NCBI GenBank assembly: GCA_913064775.1
Contig: CAJYAD010000016.1
Coordinates: forward strand, 43,539 to 107,538
Direction: 5' to 3'
Origin: an uncultured Albidovulum sp.
Lineage (GTDB): Bacteria > Pseudomonadota > Alphaproteobacteria > Rhodobacterales > Rhodobacteraceae
Length of the DNA: 64,000 nucleotides
Shown here: positions 30,539-41,146 of the stretch, piece by piece
How the letters are laid out: every line of letters begins with the position of its first letter
How positions within the stretch are numbered: position 1 is the first letter of the stretch
Notes under the pieces: generated by a model
Seen by the model: the letters and a program-made list of their open reading frames with translations, nothing else
Told to the model about the DNA's origin: nothing
Database searches by the model: none
Translations under genes and position numbers: made by a program

Positions 30539-31804
30539 ATGGACCATTTCCTTTACCGCGACGGGATCCTCCATGCCGAGGACGTCCCCCTGACCGAGAT
30601 CGCCGCGGCCGTCGGCACGCCGTTCTATTGCTATTCGACGGCCACGCTGACCCGCCATTTCCGCCTGTTCGACGAGGCCCTCGCCGGCACAGATCATCTG
30701 GTCTGCTACGCGATGAAGGCCAATTCCAATCAGGCGGTGCTGACGCTGATGGCGCGGCTGGGCGCCGGGGCCGATGTGGTGTCGGGCGGCGAATACGCGC
30801 GCGCCAAGGCCGCGGGCTTCCCCGGCGATCGGATCGTCTTTTCCGGCGTCGGCAAGACCCGCGAAGAGATGCGCGCGGCGCTGACGGGCGGCATCCGGCA
30901 GTTCAACCTCGAAAGCGAACCCGAGATGGAAGCGCTGAACGAGGTCGCGCTGTCGATGGGCACCGTGGCGCCGGTCACCGTGCGGGTGAACCCCGATGTC
31001 GACGCCAGGACGCATGAGAAAATCGCCACCGGCAAGTCGGAAAACAAGTTCGGCATCCCGATCGCCCGCGCGCGCGAGGTCTACGCCCGCGCCGCCGCCC
31101 TGCCCGGCCTTCGGGTCGTGGGGATTGACGTGCATATCGGCAGCCAGCTGACCGATCTGGAACCCTACGGCCAAGCCTTCGACAAGGTGGCCGAACTGAC
31201 CCGCGCCCTGCGCGCCGACGGGCACCAGATCCTCCGGCTCGATCTGGGCGGGGGTCTGGGCATTCCTTATGAGCGCTCGAATTCCGCCCCGCCGCTGCCG
31301 GTGGAATACGGCGCGCTGGTGAAAGAGAAGCTGGGCCATCTGGGCTGCGAGATCGAGATCGAGCCGGGCCGCCTGATCGCCGGCAACGCGGGGCTGCTGG
31401 TGTCGCAGGTGATCTATGTGAAATCCGGCGAGGGGCGGGATTTCCTGATCCTCGACGCGGCGATGAACGATCTGGTGCGCCCGGCGATGTACGGCGCCTG
31501 GCACGATATCGTCCCCATCGTCGAACCTGCCCCGGGGGTCGCGCCGCGCCCCTATGATGTGGTCGGCCCGATCTGCGAATCGGGTGACACTTTCGCCAAG
31601 CAGCGCAATCTGCCGCCGATCGCGGCGGGCGATCTGGTCGCCTTCCGCTCGGCCGGGGCCTATGGGGCGGTGATGGCCTCGGAATACAATTCCAGACCGC
31701 TGATTCCGGAAGTTCTGGTGAAAGACGGCAATTTCGGGCTGGTGCGGCAACGACCCAGCTATGAAGAATTGATCGCGCGCGATACCATTCCCGAGTGGCT
31801 GTGA
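30539..31804 (+). CDS. lysA: Diaminopimelate decarboxylase
   Basis: PLP-binding CYAMKANSNQAVL; GSQLTDLEPY; GPICESGDTFAK. Confidence 0.97.
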   Translation: MDHFLYRDGILHAEDVPLTEIAAAVGTPFYCYSTATLTRHFRLFDEALAGTDHLVCYAMKANSNQAVLTLMARLGAGADVVSGGEYARAKAAGFPGDRIVFSGVGKTREEMRAALTGGIRQFNLESEPEMEALNEVALSMGTVAPVTVRVNPDVDARTHEKIATGKSENKFGIPIARAREVYARAAALPGLRVVGIDVHIGSQLTDLEPYGQAFDKVAELTRALRADGHQILRLDLGGGLGIPYERSNSAPPLPVEYGALVKEKLGHLGCEIEIEPGRLIAGNAGLLVSQVIYVKSGEGRDFLILDAAMNDLVRPAMYGAWHDIVPIVEPAPGVAPRPYDVVGPICESGDTFAKQRNLPPIAAGDLVAFRSAGAYGAVMASEYNSRPLIPEVLVKDGNFGLVRQRPSYEELIARDTIPEWL

Positions 31805-31841
31805 GCGCCGGGCCTTCCGCCCGCACGGCCGGAAGGAGCGT

Positions 31842-34451
31842 ATGAGCGAGACTAGGCGACAGCAGACCCGGACCCCGGCCCATGCGGCCGCGCTGCGCCA
31901 GGCACGCTGGCCGCTGCGCTGGACGCTGGCGGGCCTTTGGGCCGAGCGGATCACCCGCGCCTTCTGGCCGGTCTGGACGATCGCGCTGGCCCTGGCGGCG
32001 GCGTTGGCGCTGGGGCTGGGGCAGGCCATCGCGGGCACCACCCTGCATGCGGTCCTGTGGGGCGCGCTGGCGGCGATGATCGGCTTTGCGGGCTGGGGCG
32101 CCTGGGGCTTTCGGCGTCCACGCCGCGCCGAGGCGCTGGAGCGTCTGGATGCACGGCTGCCGGGCCGGCCCTTCGCTGCGCTGGCCGATGCCCAGGCGAC
32201 CGGCACCGCCGATGTCCAATCTGCCGCCGTCTGGCAGGCCCATCTGAACCGCATGGCCGGACGCGCCCGTGCCGCACGCGCCGTGGCGCCCGACCTGCGC
32301 ATCGCGGCGCGCGACCCTTTCGGCCTGCGCCACGCCGCGCTGATCGCCTTCGTCATCGCCATGCTCTTCGGCGCCCCCGGCCGGCTGATCGGCATCGCCC
32401 CCGAAGCCCCGCCCGGCGCCGGCCCCGTCCTTGCCGCCGGCCCCGCCTGGGAAGGCTGGATCCAGCCGCCCACCTATACCGGCAAGCCCGCGCTCTACCT
32501 CAACGACATCGACCGCGACAGCTTTGCCGTGCCGCAGGGATCGAAACTGTCGCTGCGGCTTTACGGGAAACCCGGCGCGGTGACCGTGAACCAGACGCTT
32601 TCCGACATTCCCGCGGCCCCCGACACGCAGGGCGGGATGGGCCTGACCGTCGATCACAGCGGCCGGCTGGCGATCAACGGCGCGGGCGGGCGCGAATGGG
32701 CGATCCGCACGATCCCCGACACGCCCCCCCAGGTCGCCTTTACCGGCACCGCCGAACGCCGCGCGGGCGGCGAGATGCGCCAGCCCTTCACCGCCAGCGA
32801 CGATTACGGCGTGGTCCGGGGATATGCGACGATCACCCTCGATCTGGCCGCGGTCGACCGCCGCTACGGGCTGAAGACCGCGCCCGAGCCGCGCAAGCCG
32901 ATCACCCTGACGCTGCCGATGCCGATCTCGGGCAGCCGCAAGCAGTTCACCGAGACCCTGATCGAGAATCTGGCCAAATCGCCCTGGGCCAACCTGCCGG
33001 TCGAGATGACGCTGACGGTCGAGGATGCGGCCGGCCATATCACCACCTCGGCGCCGCGCCGGATGGATCTGCCCGGGCGGCGGTTCTTCGATCCGCTGGC
33101 CGCGGCGGTGATCGAGATGCGGCGCGATCTGCTGTGGTCGCGCGCCAACGGCGCCCGCACGGTCGAGATCCTGCGCGCCGTCACCGACCGCCCCGAGGGC
33201 TTCATCCGCAACAAGGGCGCCTATCTGCTGATCCGGACCGCCCTGCGCCGGCTGCAGACGGGGGTGGCGCAGGGCCTCACCCCGCCGGTGCGCGACGAGG
33301 TGGCCGAGGCCCTGTGGGAAGCCGCCGTGAAAATCGAGGACGGCAAGCTGTCGGACGCGCTGGCGCGGCTGCGCCAGGCCCAGGACCGGCTGTCCGAGGC
33401 GATCCGCCGCGGCGCCAGCCCTGACGAGGTCCAGAAGCTGATGAACGACCTCAACGAGGCGATGAAGAACTACATCCGCCGCCTTGCCGAGCAGCAGAAG
33501 ACCGATCCCAACAAGCGCAGCGCCGAGAACGGCAATAGCCAGCAGATCACCGGCGATCAGCTGCAGCAGATGCTGAACCGCCTGCAGCAACTGATGAACG
33601 AGGGCCGCACCGCCGAGGCGCAGCAATTGCTCGATCAGCTGTCGCAGATGATGCAGAACTTGCGGGTGACCGAGGGCCCGGGCGGCATGCAGACCCCCGG
33701 CCAGGGCCCGATGCAGGGCCTTGCCGATACGCTGCGCAAGCAGCAAAGCCTGTCGGATCAGGCCTTCCAGGACCTGCAAAACCGGGGCCTTCAAGATGGC
33801 CAGCAGGGCGGCCAGAAGGGTGACGGCGGCCAGCAGCCGGGCCAAAAGGGCGACGGCCAGCAGCCCGGCACGCAACAGGGCCAGGGGCAAGGTCAGGGCC
33901 AGAACCAAGGCCAGAACCAAGGTCAGGGCCAAGGTCAGGGCAGCGCCGGCGACCGCCAGTCTCTGGCCCAGCGGCAGAAGGCGCTGCGCGAGGAATTGCG
34001 CCGCCAGTCCGAGCAGGGCCTGCCCGGCGCGGGCTCTCCCGAGGGTAAGGCCGGCCGCGATGCGCTGGGCCGTGCCGGCCGCGCCATGGAAGGCGCCGAA
34101 GAGGCCCTGCGCGACGGCGATCTTTCGGGCGCGCTCGACAAGCAGGCCGAGGCGATGGAGGCCCTGCGCCAGGGCATGCGCAAGCTGGGTCGCGCGCTGG
34201 CGCAGAACCAGCAGCCCAACCAGGGCCAGCGCGGCGCTCAGGGACAGGCGGCGCAGAATGGCTCTCGCGATCCTTTGGGGCGCGAAACCGGCTCGGTCGG
34301 GCGGATGGGCACCAATCAGGATCTGCTGCAGGGCGAAGACATCTACCGCCGCGCCGAAGAGATCCTGAAGGAATTGCGCCGCCGCTCCGGCGACATGAAC
34401 CGCCCCGAGGCCGAGCGCGACTATCTCAAGCGCCTGCTAGAGCCCTATTGA
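31842..34451 (+). CDS. DUF4175/TIGR02302-like large membrane protein with Gln/Gly-rich repeat tract
   Basis: 869 aa; N-terminal TM segments; SVPQGSKLSLRLYGKPG-type region; long QGQGQNQGQ stretch; downstream of lysA. Confidence 0.8.
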   Translation: MSETRRQQTRTPAHAAALRQARWPLRWTLAGLWAERITRAFWPVWTIALALAAALALGLGQAIAGTTLHAVLWGALAAMIGFAGWGAWGFRRPRRAEALERLDARLPGRPFAALADAQATGTADVQSAAVWQAHLNRMAGRARAARAVAPDLRIAARDPFGLRHAALIAFVIAMLFGAPGRLIGIAPEAPPGAGPVLAAGPAWEGWIQPPTYTGKPALYLNDIDRDSFAVPQGSKLSLRLYGKPGAVTVNQTLSDIPAAPDTQGGMGLTVDHSGRLAINGAGGREWAIRTIPDTPPQVAFTGTAERRAGGEMRQPFTASDDYGVVRGYATITLDLAAVDRRYGLKTAPEPRKPITLTLPMPISGSRKQFTETLIENLAKSPWANLPVEMTLTVEDAAGHITTSAPRRMDLPGRRFFDPLAAAVIEMRRDLLWSRANGARTVEILRAVTDRPEGFIRNKGAYLLIRTALRRLQTGVAQGLTPPVRDEVAEALWEAAVKIEDGKLSDALARLRQAQDRLSEAIRRGASPDEVQKLMNDLNEAMKNYIRRLAEQQKTDPNKRSAENGNSQQITGDQLQQMLNRLQQLMNEGRTAEAQQLLDQLSQMMQNLRVTEGPGGMQTPGQGPMQGLADTLRKQQSLSDQAFQDLQNRGLQDGQQGGQKGDGGQQPGQKGDGQQPGTQQGQGQGQGQNQGQNQGQGQGQGSAGDRQSLAQRQKALREELRRQSEQGLPGAGSPEGKAGRDALGRAGRAMEGAEEALRDGDLSGALDKQAEAMEALRQGMRKLGRALAQNQQPNQGQRGAQGQAAQNGSRDPLGRETGSVGRMGTNQDLLQGEDIYRRAEEILKELRRRSGDMNRPEAERDYLKRLLEPY

Positions 34452-34463
34452 GGCCGCGCCGCC

Positions 34464-34493
34464 GGGGGGGGGGGCCTACCTTGGGCCTACCTT
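34464..34493. repeat. Poly-G11 tract followed by an 11-bp direct repeat (GGGCCTACCTT x2)
   Basis: Direct reading of gccGGGGGGGGGGGcctaccttgggcctacctt. Confidence 0.85.
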
Positions 34494-34529
34494 TGCCGCG
34501 CGCAGCTTCACGGGGCAAGCGCCCCCCGC

Positions 34530-35396
34530 TCAGGCCCCGTTGTCCCGCTTGCCGCCGGTCAGGGAATGCGTCGCGCGCTGCATCATGTCGTTCAGCCAGA
34601 TCCGGCCCTTGTCGACCGTCTGGACATAGGCGTTCAGCGGGCCGGCGGCCGCGGGCACCTGCTGCGCGATCTTCGGCGCATATAGGTAGAGCAGCGCCAG
34701 CAGCACGGCGGCCAGCAGGATCGTGCTGAACCCGCGCCGGAACCCGCGCTTGCGCCCGGTCGGGGTTTCGGCATCGGCGCTGGCACCGGGCTCGTCCGGG
34801 CCGCGCTCGGAATTGGCGCGCAGGGTCGAGTTGATCTCTTCGATATCGGGCAGCAGATCGCGGCGCGCACCGGCGGCGGGCACAGGCTCCTCGGAATCCG
34901 GCGCCATGTCGGGGTCAGGGATGTCCCCATCCGGCGCGATGGCCTTGCTGCCGGCCTCTTGCCGCACCGGCTCTGAACTGGTCGCACCTGCGTCGAGCCC
35001 CAAGTCCGGCTGCGTCTCGACCCCTCCGCCATCGGCCTTGCGCGCGGCGTTCTCGCGGTCGGCCTCTTCGCGCAGTAGACGCTTCAGACCGTCGTCGATC
35101 GAGCGCCGTGGCGCCACCCGCGGCGGCAACGGCCCTTCGGCCGGGTCTTCGTCATGGGCTTCCTCCGGGTCCGCTTCGGAAGCCACTTCAGGCGCGGGCG
35201 CATCAACGACGGCCTCGTCCGCCTCATGCGCACGGGGCTCGGCCCGATCCTCTGGCGGCAGCTCATCTTCAAGGTCAGCGGGAAGCTGGAACCAGGCGTG
35301 GCCGCAATTGGAACACTGGACGTCGCGCCCGGTTTCGGGAATTGCGTTGTCATCGACCTCATATTGCGCGTCGCAATTTGGACACGTCAGACGCAT
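34530..35396 (-). CDS. MJ0042-type zinc-ribbon domain protein with C-terminal TM
   Basis: N-terminus MRLTCPNCDAQYEVDDNAIPETGRDVQCSNCGHAWFQ; one TM (GFSTILLAAVLLALLYLYAPKI). Confidence 0.88.
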   Translation of the reverse strand: MRLTCPNCDAQYEVDDNAIPETGRDVQCSNCGHAWFQLPADLEDELPPEDRAEPRAHEADEAVVDAPAPEVASEADPEEAHDEDPAEGPLPPRVAPRRSIDDGLKRLLREEADRENAARKADGGGVETQPDLGLDAGATSSEPVRQEAGSKAIAPDGDIPDPDMAPDSEEPVPAAGARRDLLPDIEEINSTLRANSERGPDEPGASADAETPTGRKRGFRRGFSTILLAAVLLALLYLYAPKIAQQVPAAAGPLNAYVQTVDKGRIWLNDMMQRATHSLTGGKRDNGA

Positions 35397-35599
35397 TTCA
35401 CCTGCCCTCGTTAACTAAATCTGACAGAGCTTCCACCCCGTACCGCTTCTTTATCTTGTAGCAAGAGGATAAGGTTTCTCCAAGCATTTGTGACCCTACA
35501 CCGCATTTGCACCCGGTCTGGTGATTGAAACCGGTCACTGGCTGGGCGATGTTCGGGCAAGGATTCGAAGGTGCGAAGACAACTGGGCGGGGGAGCCGG

Positions 35600-36271
35600 G
35601 TGATCGACTTCCAGAAAGTGGCCTATAGCTACGGCGGAGGGGAACTTCTGTCGGAGGTATCGTTGACTCTGGCGCCGGGCTCGTTCCATTTCCTCACCGG
35701 ACCGTCCGGGTCGGGCAAGACCACGCTGATCAAGCTGTGCTACGGCGAGTTGCTGGCCACTGCGGGCCGGGTGAACGTGTTCGACGCCGATGTCCGCAGC
35801 CTTAGCCGCGATGGCGTAGCGGCGATGCGGCGGCGGATCGGGGTGGTGCATCAGGATTGCCAGTTTCTCGATCATCTGCCTCTGGCCGAGAATGTCGCGC
35901 TGCCGCTGACCGTCTCGGGGCGCGATGCCGATGCCGCCGATCTGGCCGATCTGCTGACCTGGGTCGGGCTGAAGCCGCTGTCGGCGCAGCGCCCGCCCGA
36001 ATTGTCCGGCGGCGAGCGCCAGCGCGCGGCCCTGGCGCGGGCGGTGATCATGTCGCCCGATGTGATCCTGGCGGACGAACCCACCGGCAATGTCGATTGG
36101 GAAATGTCCCAGCGGCTGATGCAATTGCTGATCGAACTCAACCGGATGGGAAAGACGATCCTGATTGCCACGCATGATCTGAACCTGATCCGAAGCACCA
36201 AGTCGCAGGTCCCCGCACGGGTGCTGCGGATCCGCAACCGGCGCCTCCAGCTGGCCGGGAGCGACCTGTGA
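35600..36271 (+). CDS. ftsE: Cell division ATP-binding protein FtsE
   Basis: GPSGSGKTTLIKLCYGE, LSGGERQRAALARAVI, DEPTGNVDWE; followed by ftsX; GTG start proposed. Confidence 0.9.
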   Translation: MIDFQKVAYSYGGGELLSEVSLTLAPGSFHFLTGPSGSGKTTLIKLCYGELLATAGRVNVFDADVRSLSRDGVAAMRRRIGVVHQDCQFLDHLPLAENVALPLTVSGRDADAADLADLLTWVGLKPLSAQRPPELSGGERQRAALARAVIMSPDVILADEPTGNVDWEMSQRLMQLLIELNRMGKTILIATHDLNLIRSTKSQVPARVLRIRNRRLQLAGSDL

Positions 36272-37176
36272 TGCGCGCCCCCTTCGCGCGCCTGACCGCG
36301 GTGTTCGCCGGCGATCGGCAAGCCGACCGCGTGGTGCCGCCGACCGGTATCATCGCCCGGCTGACCGGCTTCACCGCCGCCGCCATGGCCTTCCTGGCGG
36401 TCTTCGCGCTGGCACTGTCGCTGGCCTCGGGGCGGCTGGCCGAACGCTGGTCTTCGGCGCTGGCCAACAGCGCGACGATCCGGATCTCGGCCCCCGCAGG
36501 GCAGATGGAAACCCAGACCAGGGCGGTGCTGCGGATCTTGAAAACGACGCCGGGCATCGCCTCGGCGCGCGCCCTGACGCGGGAAGAGGAACGCAAGCTG
36601 CTGACGCCGTGGTTCGGGCCGGGGCTGGCGCTGGACAACCTGCCGATCCCGCAGCTGATCGACATCCGCGAGACCGGCACCGGGTTCGACGCCGAGGGGC
36701 TGCGCCAGCGGCTGTCGGCCGAGGCGCCCGGGGCCTTGCTGGACGATCACAGCCGCTGGCGGAGGCCGCTGGCGCTGGCGGCCGACCGGCTGCGGCTGCT
36801 GGGGCTGATTTCCATCGTGCTGCTGGCCGGCGCTATGGCGGCGATGATCACGCTGGCGGCCAATGCGGCGCTGGCAGCCAATGCTCAGGTGATCCGGGTG
36901 CTGCGGCTGGTGGGCGCGCGCGACACCTATATCGCCCGCGCTTTCGTGCGCCGCTTTACCGCCCGCACCCTGGGCGGCGCGGTCGCGGGCACTGGCCTGG
37001 GGATGCTGGCCGTCGCGTTGATGCCGTCGGCCCAGCCTGATGGCGGCTTCCTGACCGGGCTGGGCTTCACCGGGATCCGCTGGCTCTGGCCGCTGATGAT
37101 CCCGCCGCTGGCCGGGCTGGTCGCCTTCGCCGCGACCCGGGTCGCGGCCTTCCGCACGCTGAAAGGGCTAAGCTGA
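36268..37176 (+). CDS. ftsX: Cell division protein FtsX
   Basis: FtsX-like permease topology; overlaps ftsE. Confidence 0.88.
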   Translation: MMRAPFARLTAVFAGDRQADRVVPPTGIIARLTGFTAAAMAFLAVFALALSLASGRLAERWSSALANSATIRISAPAGQMETQTRAVLRILKTTPGIASARALTREEERKLLTPWFGPGLALDNLPIPQLIDIRETGTGFDAEGLRQRLSAEAPGALLDDHSRWRRPLALAADRLRLLGLISIVLLAGAMAAMITLAANAALAANAQVIRVLRLVGARDTYIARAFVRRFTARTLGGAVAGTGLGMLAVALMPSAQPDGGFLTGLGFTGIRWLWPLMIPPLAGLVAFAATRVAAFRTLKGLS

Positions 37177-37931
37177 TGCGCCACGCGCTGCAATGGATCC
37201 TGTCGCTGATCTTCATCATCCAGATGTACGCCGCCATGGCGATCCTGGCCGTGTTCTTCACCCCCCTGACACTGGTTCGGCGCGACGCGGCCTTTTCTGC
37301 CGTGCGCACCTATTGCCGCTGGGTCCGCATCAGCGCCCGCTTCCTGGTCGGGCTGAGATCGGAAGTCCGCGGAGAGGTGCCCACGGATGAGGTGATCATC
37401 GCCTCCAAGCACCAGTCCTTCTTCGACATCATCGTGCTGGTCTCGGTCCTGCCGCGGCCGAAGTTCATCATGAAGAAGGAGTTGAAATGGGCACCGATCC
37501 TGGGCTGGTACGCGCTGAAGATCGGCTGCGTGCCGGTCGATCGGGGCAAGCGCGGCCAGGCGATCAAGGCGATGATGGACGGTGTGCGCAAGGGCACCGC
37601 CCAGCCGGGGCAACTGATCATCTACCCCCAGGGCACCCGGGTCGCGCCCGACGCCAGCATGAGCTACAAGATCGGCACCGGGCTGCTTTACGATCAGCTG
37701 GGCCAGGATTGCGTGCCGGCGGCGACCAATGTGGGCGTGTTCTGGCCGCGCCATGGCATCCTGCGCAAGCCGGGCCTTGCGGTGGTCGAATTCCTGCCCC
37801 GCATCCGCGCTGGCAAGCCGGTGCCGCAATTCATGCGCGCCTTGGAAAGCGCGGTCGAGGCCCGCTCGGACCAGCTGATGCTGGAGGCCGGCTTCGACGC
37901 CGCCGCCGCGCGGGCGGCCTGCAAGAGATAG
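37176..37931 (+). CDS. 1-acyl-sn-glycerol-3-phosphate acyltransferase
   Basis: SKHQSFFDIIVL (HX4D), IIYPQGTRVAP. Confidence 0.92.
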   Translation: MRHALQWILSLIFIIQMYAAMAILAVFFTPLTLVRRDAAFSAVRTYCRWVRISARFLVGLRSEVRGEVPTDEVIIASKHQSFFDIIVLVSVLPRPKFIMKKELKWAPILGWYALKIGCVPVDRGKRGQAIKAMMDGVRKGTAQPGQLIIYPQGTRVAPDASMSYKIGTGLLYDQLGQDCVPAATNVGVFWPRHGILRKPGLAVVEFLPRIRAGKPVPQFMRALESAVEARSDQLMLEAGFDAAAARAACKR

Positions 37932-37996
37932 GTCGTCATCCGAAGATCCGTGGCGTCAGTTGCGGGCCTGGAGGCCGGGGGTTTCACACCCCCGGA

Positions 37997-38035
37997 CCCC
38001 CGTGGAGTATTTCCGCCAAGGTGAAGGGCAAAGGC
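37997..38035 (+). repeat. Second copy of the GTGGAGTATTT-type intergenic element (CCCCCGTGGAGTATTTCCGCCAAGGTGAAGGGCAAAG)
   Basis: Near-identical to the left arm at 11654-11692; also in a convergent intergenic region (plsC/mscL). Confidence 0.75.
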
Positions 38036-38076
38036 GCCTCTTGCCTGCGTCTTGCACAGGCGGCGCCCGCCCAGAA

Positions 38077-38514
38077 TCAGGCGGCGCCGCTTTTCAGTGA
38101 ATCGCGGATCTCCAGCAGCACTTCCAGCTCGGTCGGGCCTTTCGGCGCCCCGGGCACCGGTTCTTCCTTGCGGATCGCCGCGTCCTTCACCTTGTTGACC
38201 ATCTTCACCAGCATGAAGACGACCCAGGCGATGATCAGGAAATTGATCACCGCCATCAAGAAGCTGCCGTAGGCGAAGACCGAGGCGCCGGCCTTGCGGG
38301 CCTCCTCCAGCCCGGCGCCGGCCGCGACCGAGCCCGACAGCACGACGTAGTTGTTGGTGAAGTCCATTCCCCCCGTGAACAGGCCGATGATCGGATTGAT
38401 CAGGTCCTTGACCAAGGACCCGACGATCGCGGTAAACGCCGCCCCAACGATAATGCCGACGGCCATGTCCATGACATTGCCCTTGGCGATGAAATCCCGA
38501 AATTCCTTGATCAT
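38077..38514 (-). CDS. mscL: Large-conductance mechanosensitive channel MscL
   Basis: [44 protein letters not shown]. Confidence 0.97.
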   Translation of the reverse strand: MIKEFRDFIAKGNVMDMAVGIIVGAAFTAIVGSLVKDLINPIIGLFTGGMDFTNNYVVLSGSVAAGAGLEEARKAGASVFAYGSFLMAVINFLIIAWVVFMLVKMVNKVKDAAIRKEEPVPGAPKGPTELEVLLEIRDSLKSGAA

Positions 38515-38667
38515 TGTCTATCCCTTATCCTGTTCAAAGCGTGGGACACTTCTTGCTTGTTCTTGTCTTTTGTTCGCCCCTGCACATCTTTTAGCATATT
38601 TCACCACGTTTCGCGGCAGAATTTTCTGTGGCGGAAGTGGAAAACCCACTGACGTCAGGAGTTTACG

Positions 38668-39366
38668 ATGACTGACCTTTCGGCCTTTCCGATCACCAGG
38701 CGCTGGCCCGCGACGCGGCCGGATGTCATCCAGCTCTATGCCGTTCCGACGCCGAACGGGGTCAAGGCCTCGATCATGCTTGAAGAAACCGGCCTGCCCT
38801 ATGAGGCGCATCTGGTGAATTTCGCGACGAACGATCAGACGACCGAGGAATTCCTGTCGCTCAACCCCAACAACAAGATCCCCGCGATCATCGACCCGGA
38901 CGGGCCCGGCGGCACCCCGATGCCGCTGTTCGAGAGCGGCGCGATCCTGATCTATCTGGCTGAAAAGACCGGGAAATTCATGCCGGAAGGCGCGAAGCGC
39001 TACGAGGTGCTTCAATGGCTGATGTTCCAGATGGGCGGTCTGGGGCCGATGTTCGGGCAGTTGGGCTATTTCCACACCTTCGCCGGCAAGGAGATCGAGG
39101 ACCCGCGCCCCAAGGCCCGCTATGTGGCTGAATGCACGCGGCTTCTGCGGGTGCTCGACGGTCAGCTGGAAGGCCGCGACTGGGTGGCGGGCGAATATTC
39201 CATCGCCGACATCGCCATCGCGCCCTGGATCCGGGGGCTGAAGGTCTTCTACAACGCCGAGGCGCTGGTGGGCTGGGACCAGTTGAAGAACGTCCCCGCC
39301 TATCTCGAGCGCTTCGTGGCCCGCCCGGCAGTGCAGAAAGGCCTGAACACGCCGCCGCGGCCCTGA
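38668..39366 (+). CDS. Glutathione S-transferase family protein (YfcG/YghU-like)
   Basis: IQLYAVPTPNGVKASIMLEETGLPYEAHLVNF...NNKIPAIID...LFESGAILIYLAEKTG. Confidence 0.92.
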   Translation: MTDLSAFPITRRWPATRPDVIQLYAVPTPNGVKASIMLEETGLPYEAHLVNFATNDQTTEEFLSLNPNNKIPAIIDPDGPGGTPMPLFESGAILIYLAEKTGKFMPEGAKRYEVLQWLMFQMGGLGPMFGQLGYFHTFAGKEIEDPRPKARYVAECTRLLRVLDGQLEGRDWVAGEYSIADIAIAPWIRGLKVFYNAEALVGWDQLKNVPAYLERFVARPAVQKGLNTPPRP

Positions 39367-39368
39367 CC

Positions 39369-40982
39369 TCAGCCCGGCGCCGCCGCCCGGATGAAGCGGG
39401 CGGCGCGTTCGGCGATCATGATGGTGGGGGCGTTGGTGTTGCCGCCGATCAGGCTGGGCATGACCGAGGCATCGACCACCCGCAGCCCCTCGACCCCGCG
39501 CACCCGCAGCTGGGGGTCGACCACGGCCATGTCGTCCGCGCCCATCCGGCAGGTACAGGCCGGGTGATAGACCGTATCGGCGCGGTTGCGAATGTCGGCC
39601 TCGACCGCCCCGTCCGAGCCGTCATGCGGATAGAACCGGGTGCCCCGGAAGGTGTCGAAGGGCGCGGCGTTCAGGATCCGGTCCAGAAGCTTCGCACCCT
39701 CCATCATCACCGCCATATCGCGCGGATCGGCGAAGAAGTTCGGGTCGATCACCGGCGCCGAGGCCGGGTTCGCATCGCGCAGCGTCACCCGGCCCCGGCT
39801 TTTAGGGCGCAGCACGCAGATATGGGCGGAATAGCCGTTCGCCAGATGCAGCTTGCGCATGTGCTGATCGACGATGCCGACGACGAAATGGATCTGCAGA
39901 TCGGGTCGGGCCAGATCGGGGCGCGATTTCAGGAAGGCGCCGCCCTCGGCATAGGGGGTGCAGAACAGCCCCTCGCCCTGACGGCGCCAGCGCAGCCCCG
40001 CCTTCGCCAGTCGCATCAGCCCGGCGGGGTTCAGCCCCACCACATCCGTCGAGGGCGTCCGGTGGCTGAGGATGTAATCGACATGATCCTGCAGGTTGCG
40101 CCCGACGCCGGGCAGATCGCGCACCACTTCAATGCCATGGGCGCGCAATTCCTCCTCCGGCCCAATGCCTGACAGCATCAGCATCTGGGGCGAGCCAAAG
40201 GCGCCGCCGCAGACGATCACCTCGCGCCGCGCGGTCAGGCGCACCCGCATCCCGGCACGCCGGATCAATGCGCCGGTGGCGCGGCCCTCCTCGATCAGCA
40301 CCTTTTCGACCCGGCTTCCGGTCAGCACCGTCAAGTTCGGCCGCTTGCCCAGATGCGGCAGCAGATAGGCCGCGGCGGCCGAGCAGCGCTCGCCCTTGCG
40401 GGGGCCGTCGAAGAACTGGGTGACCTGGTAGAGGCCGGCACCCTCTTGCTCGGGCCCGTTGAAATCGGGGTTGCGCGGGATCTGCAGGCTTTCGCAGGCC
40501 TCGACAAAGGCCCGCGCCACGCCGCGCGGTTCGGATTGCTCGCCCACCTGCAGGGGGCCCGCGTCGCCATGCAGCGCATCGGCGCCGCGCTGATTGCGCT
40601 CACTTTGCACGAAGAAGGGCAGGCAGCTTTGCCAATCCCAGCCCTCGGCGCCTGCCGCGGCCCAATCGTCGTAATCCGAGGGATGGCCGCGCACATAAAG
40701 CATCGCGTTGATCGCGGAAGAGCCGCCCAGCCCCCGGCCGCGCGGCTGGAACCCGCGCCGTCCGTTCAGCCCGTTCTGGGGTGTCGTAAGAAAGGCCCAG
40801 TTGTTGATCTTCGGCCGGCCAGAGATCATTCCCGCGGTCAGCGCCGGCGCCCGGATCATCAGGTCGCGCCCGCCACCACCGGCCTCGACCAGACAGACCG
40901 AGACCTTTGGATCCTCGCTCAGCCGCGCCGCCAGAACCGCGCCGGCGGACCCGCCGCCGAGGATGAGATAATCGTGATCCAT
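39369..40982 (-). CDS. GMC-family oxidoreductase (choline dehydrogenase-like)
   Basis: FAD motif [50 protein letters not shown]-terminal HPACTCRMG. Confidence 0.94.
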   Translation of the reverse strand: MDHDYLILGGGSAGAVLAARLSEDPKVSVCLVEAGGGGRDLMIRAPALTAGMISGRPKINNWAFLTTPQNGLNGRRGFQPRGRGLGGSSAINAMLYVRGHPSDYDDWAAAGAEGWDWQSCLPFFVQSERNQRGADALHGDAGPLQVGEQSEPRGVARAFVEACESLQIPRNPDFNGPEQEGAGLYQVTQFFDGPRKGERCSAAAAYLLPHLGKRPNLTVLTGSRVEKVLIEEGRATGALIRRAGMRVRLTARREVIVCGGAFGSPQMLMLSGIGPEEELRAHGIEVVRDLPGVGRNLQDHVDYILSHRTPSTDVVGLNPAGLMRLAKAGLRWRRQGEGLFCTPYAEGGAFLKSRPDLARPDLQIHFVVGIVDQHMRKLHLANGYSAHICVLRPKSRGRVTLRDANPASAPVIDPNFFADPRDMAVMMEGAKLLDRILNAAPFDTFRGTRFYPHDGSDGAVEADIRNRADTVYHPACTCRMGADDMAVVDPQLRVRGVEGLRVVDASVMPSLIGGNTNAPTIMIAERAARFIRAAAPG

Positions 40983-41146
40983 GCCGTCCCCCCCTCGGGG
41001 GCGCCCCGCCTGCCCCATTCGGGCAAGACTATGTGAAGTGCCGCGTGGCGCAAGCCTGACGCGGCGGGACGGCGCCGGACGGGGCGGGGCAAGTGACGGG
41101 GCGCGGCGAGCGACGGGACTGCAGGGACGGGGCGCTACGGGGCGCC

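Noticed and set aside
30975-33932. 985-aa minus-strand ORF antisense to lysA/DUF4175 gene
   Set aside because: High-GC shadow ORF; Leu/Ala/Arg/Gly-biased, no recognisable domain, while the plus-strand genes have clear motifs.
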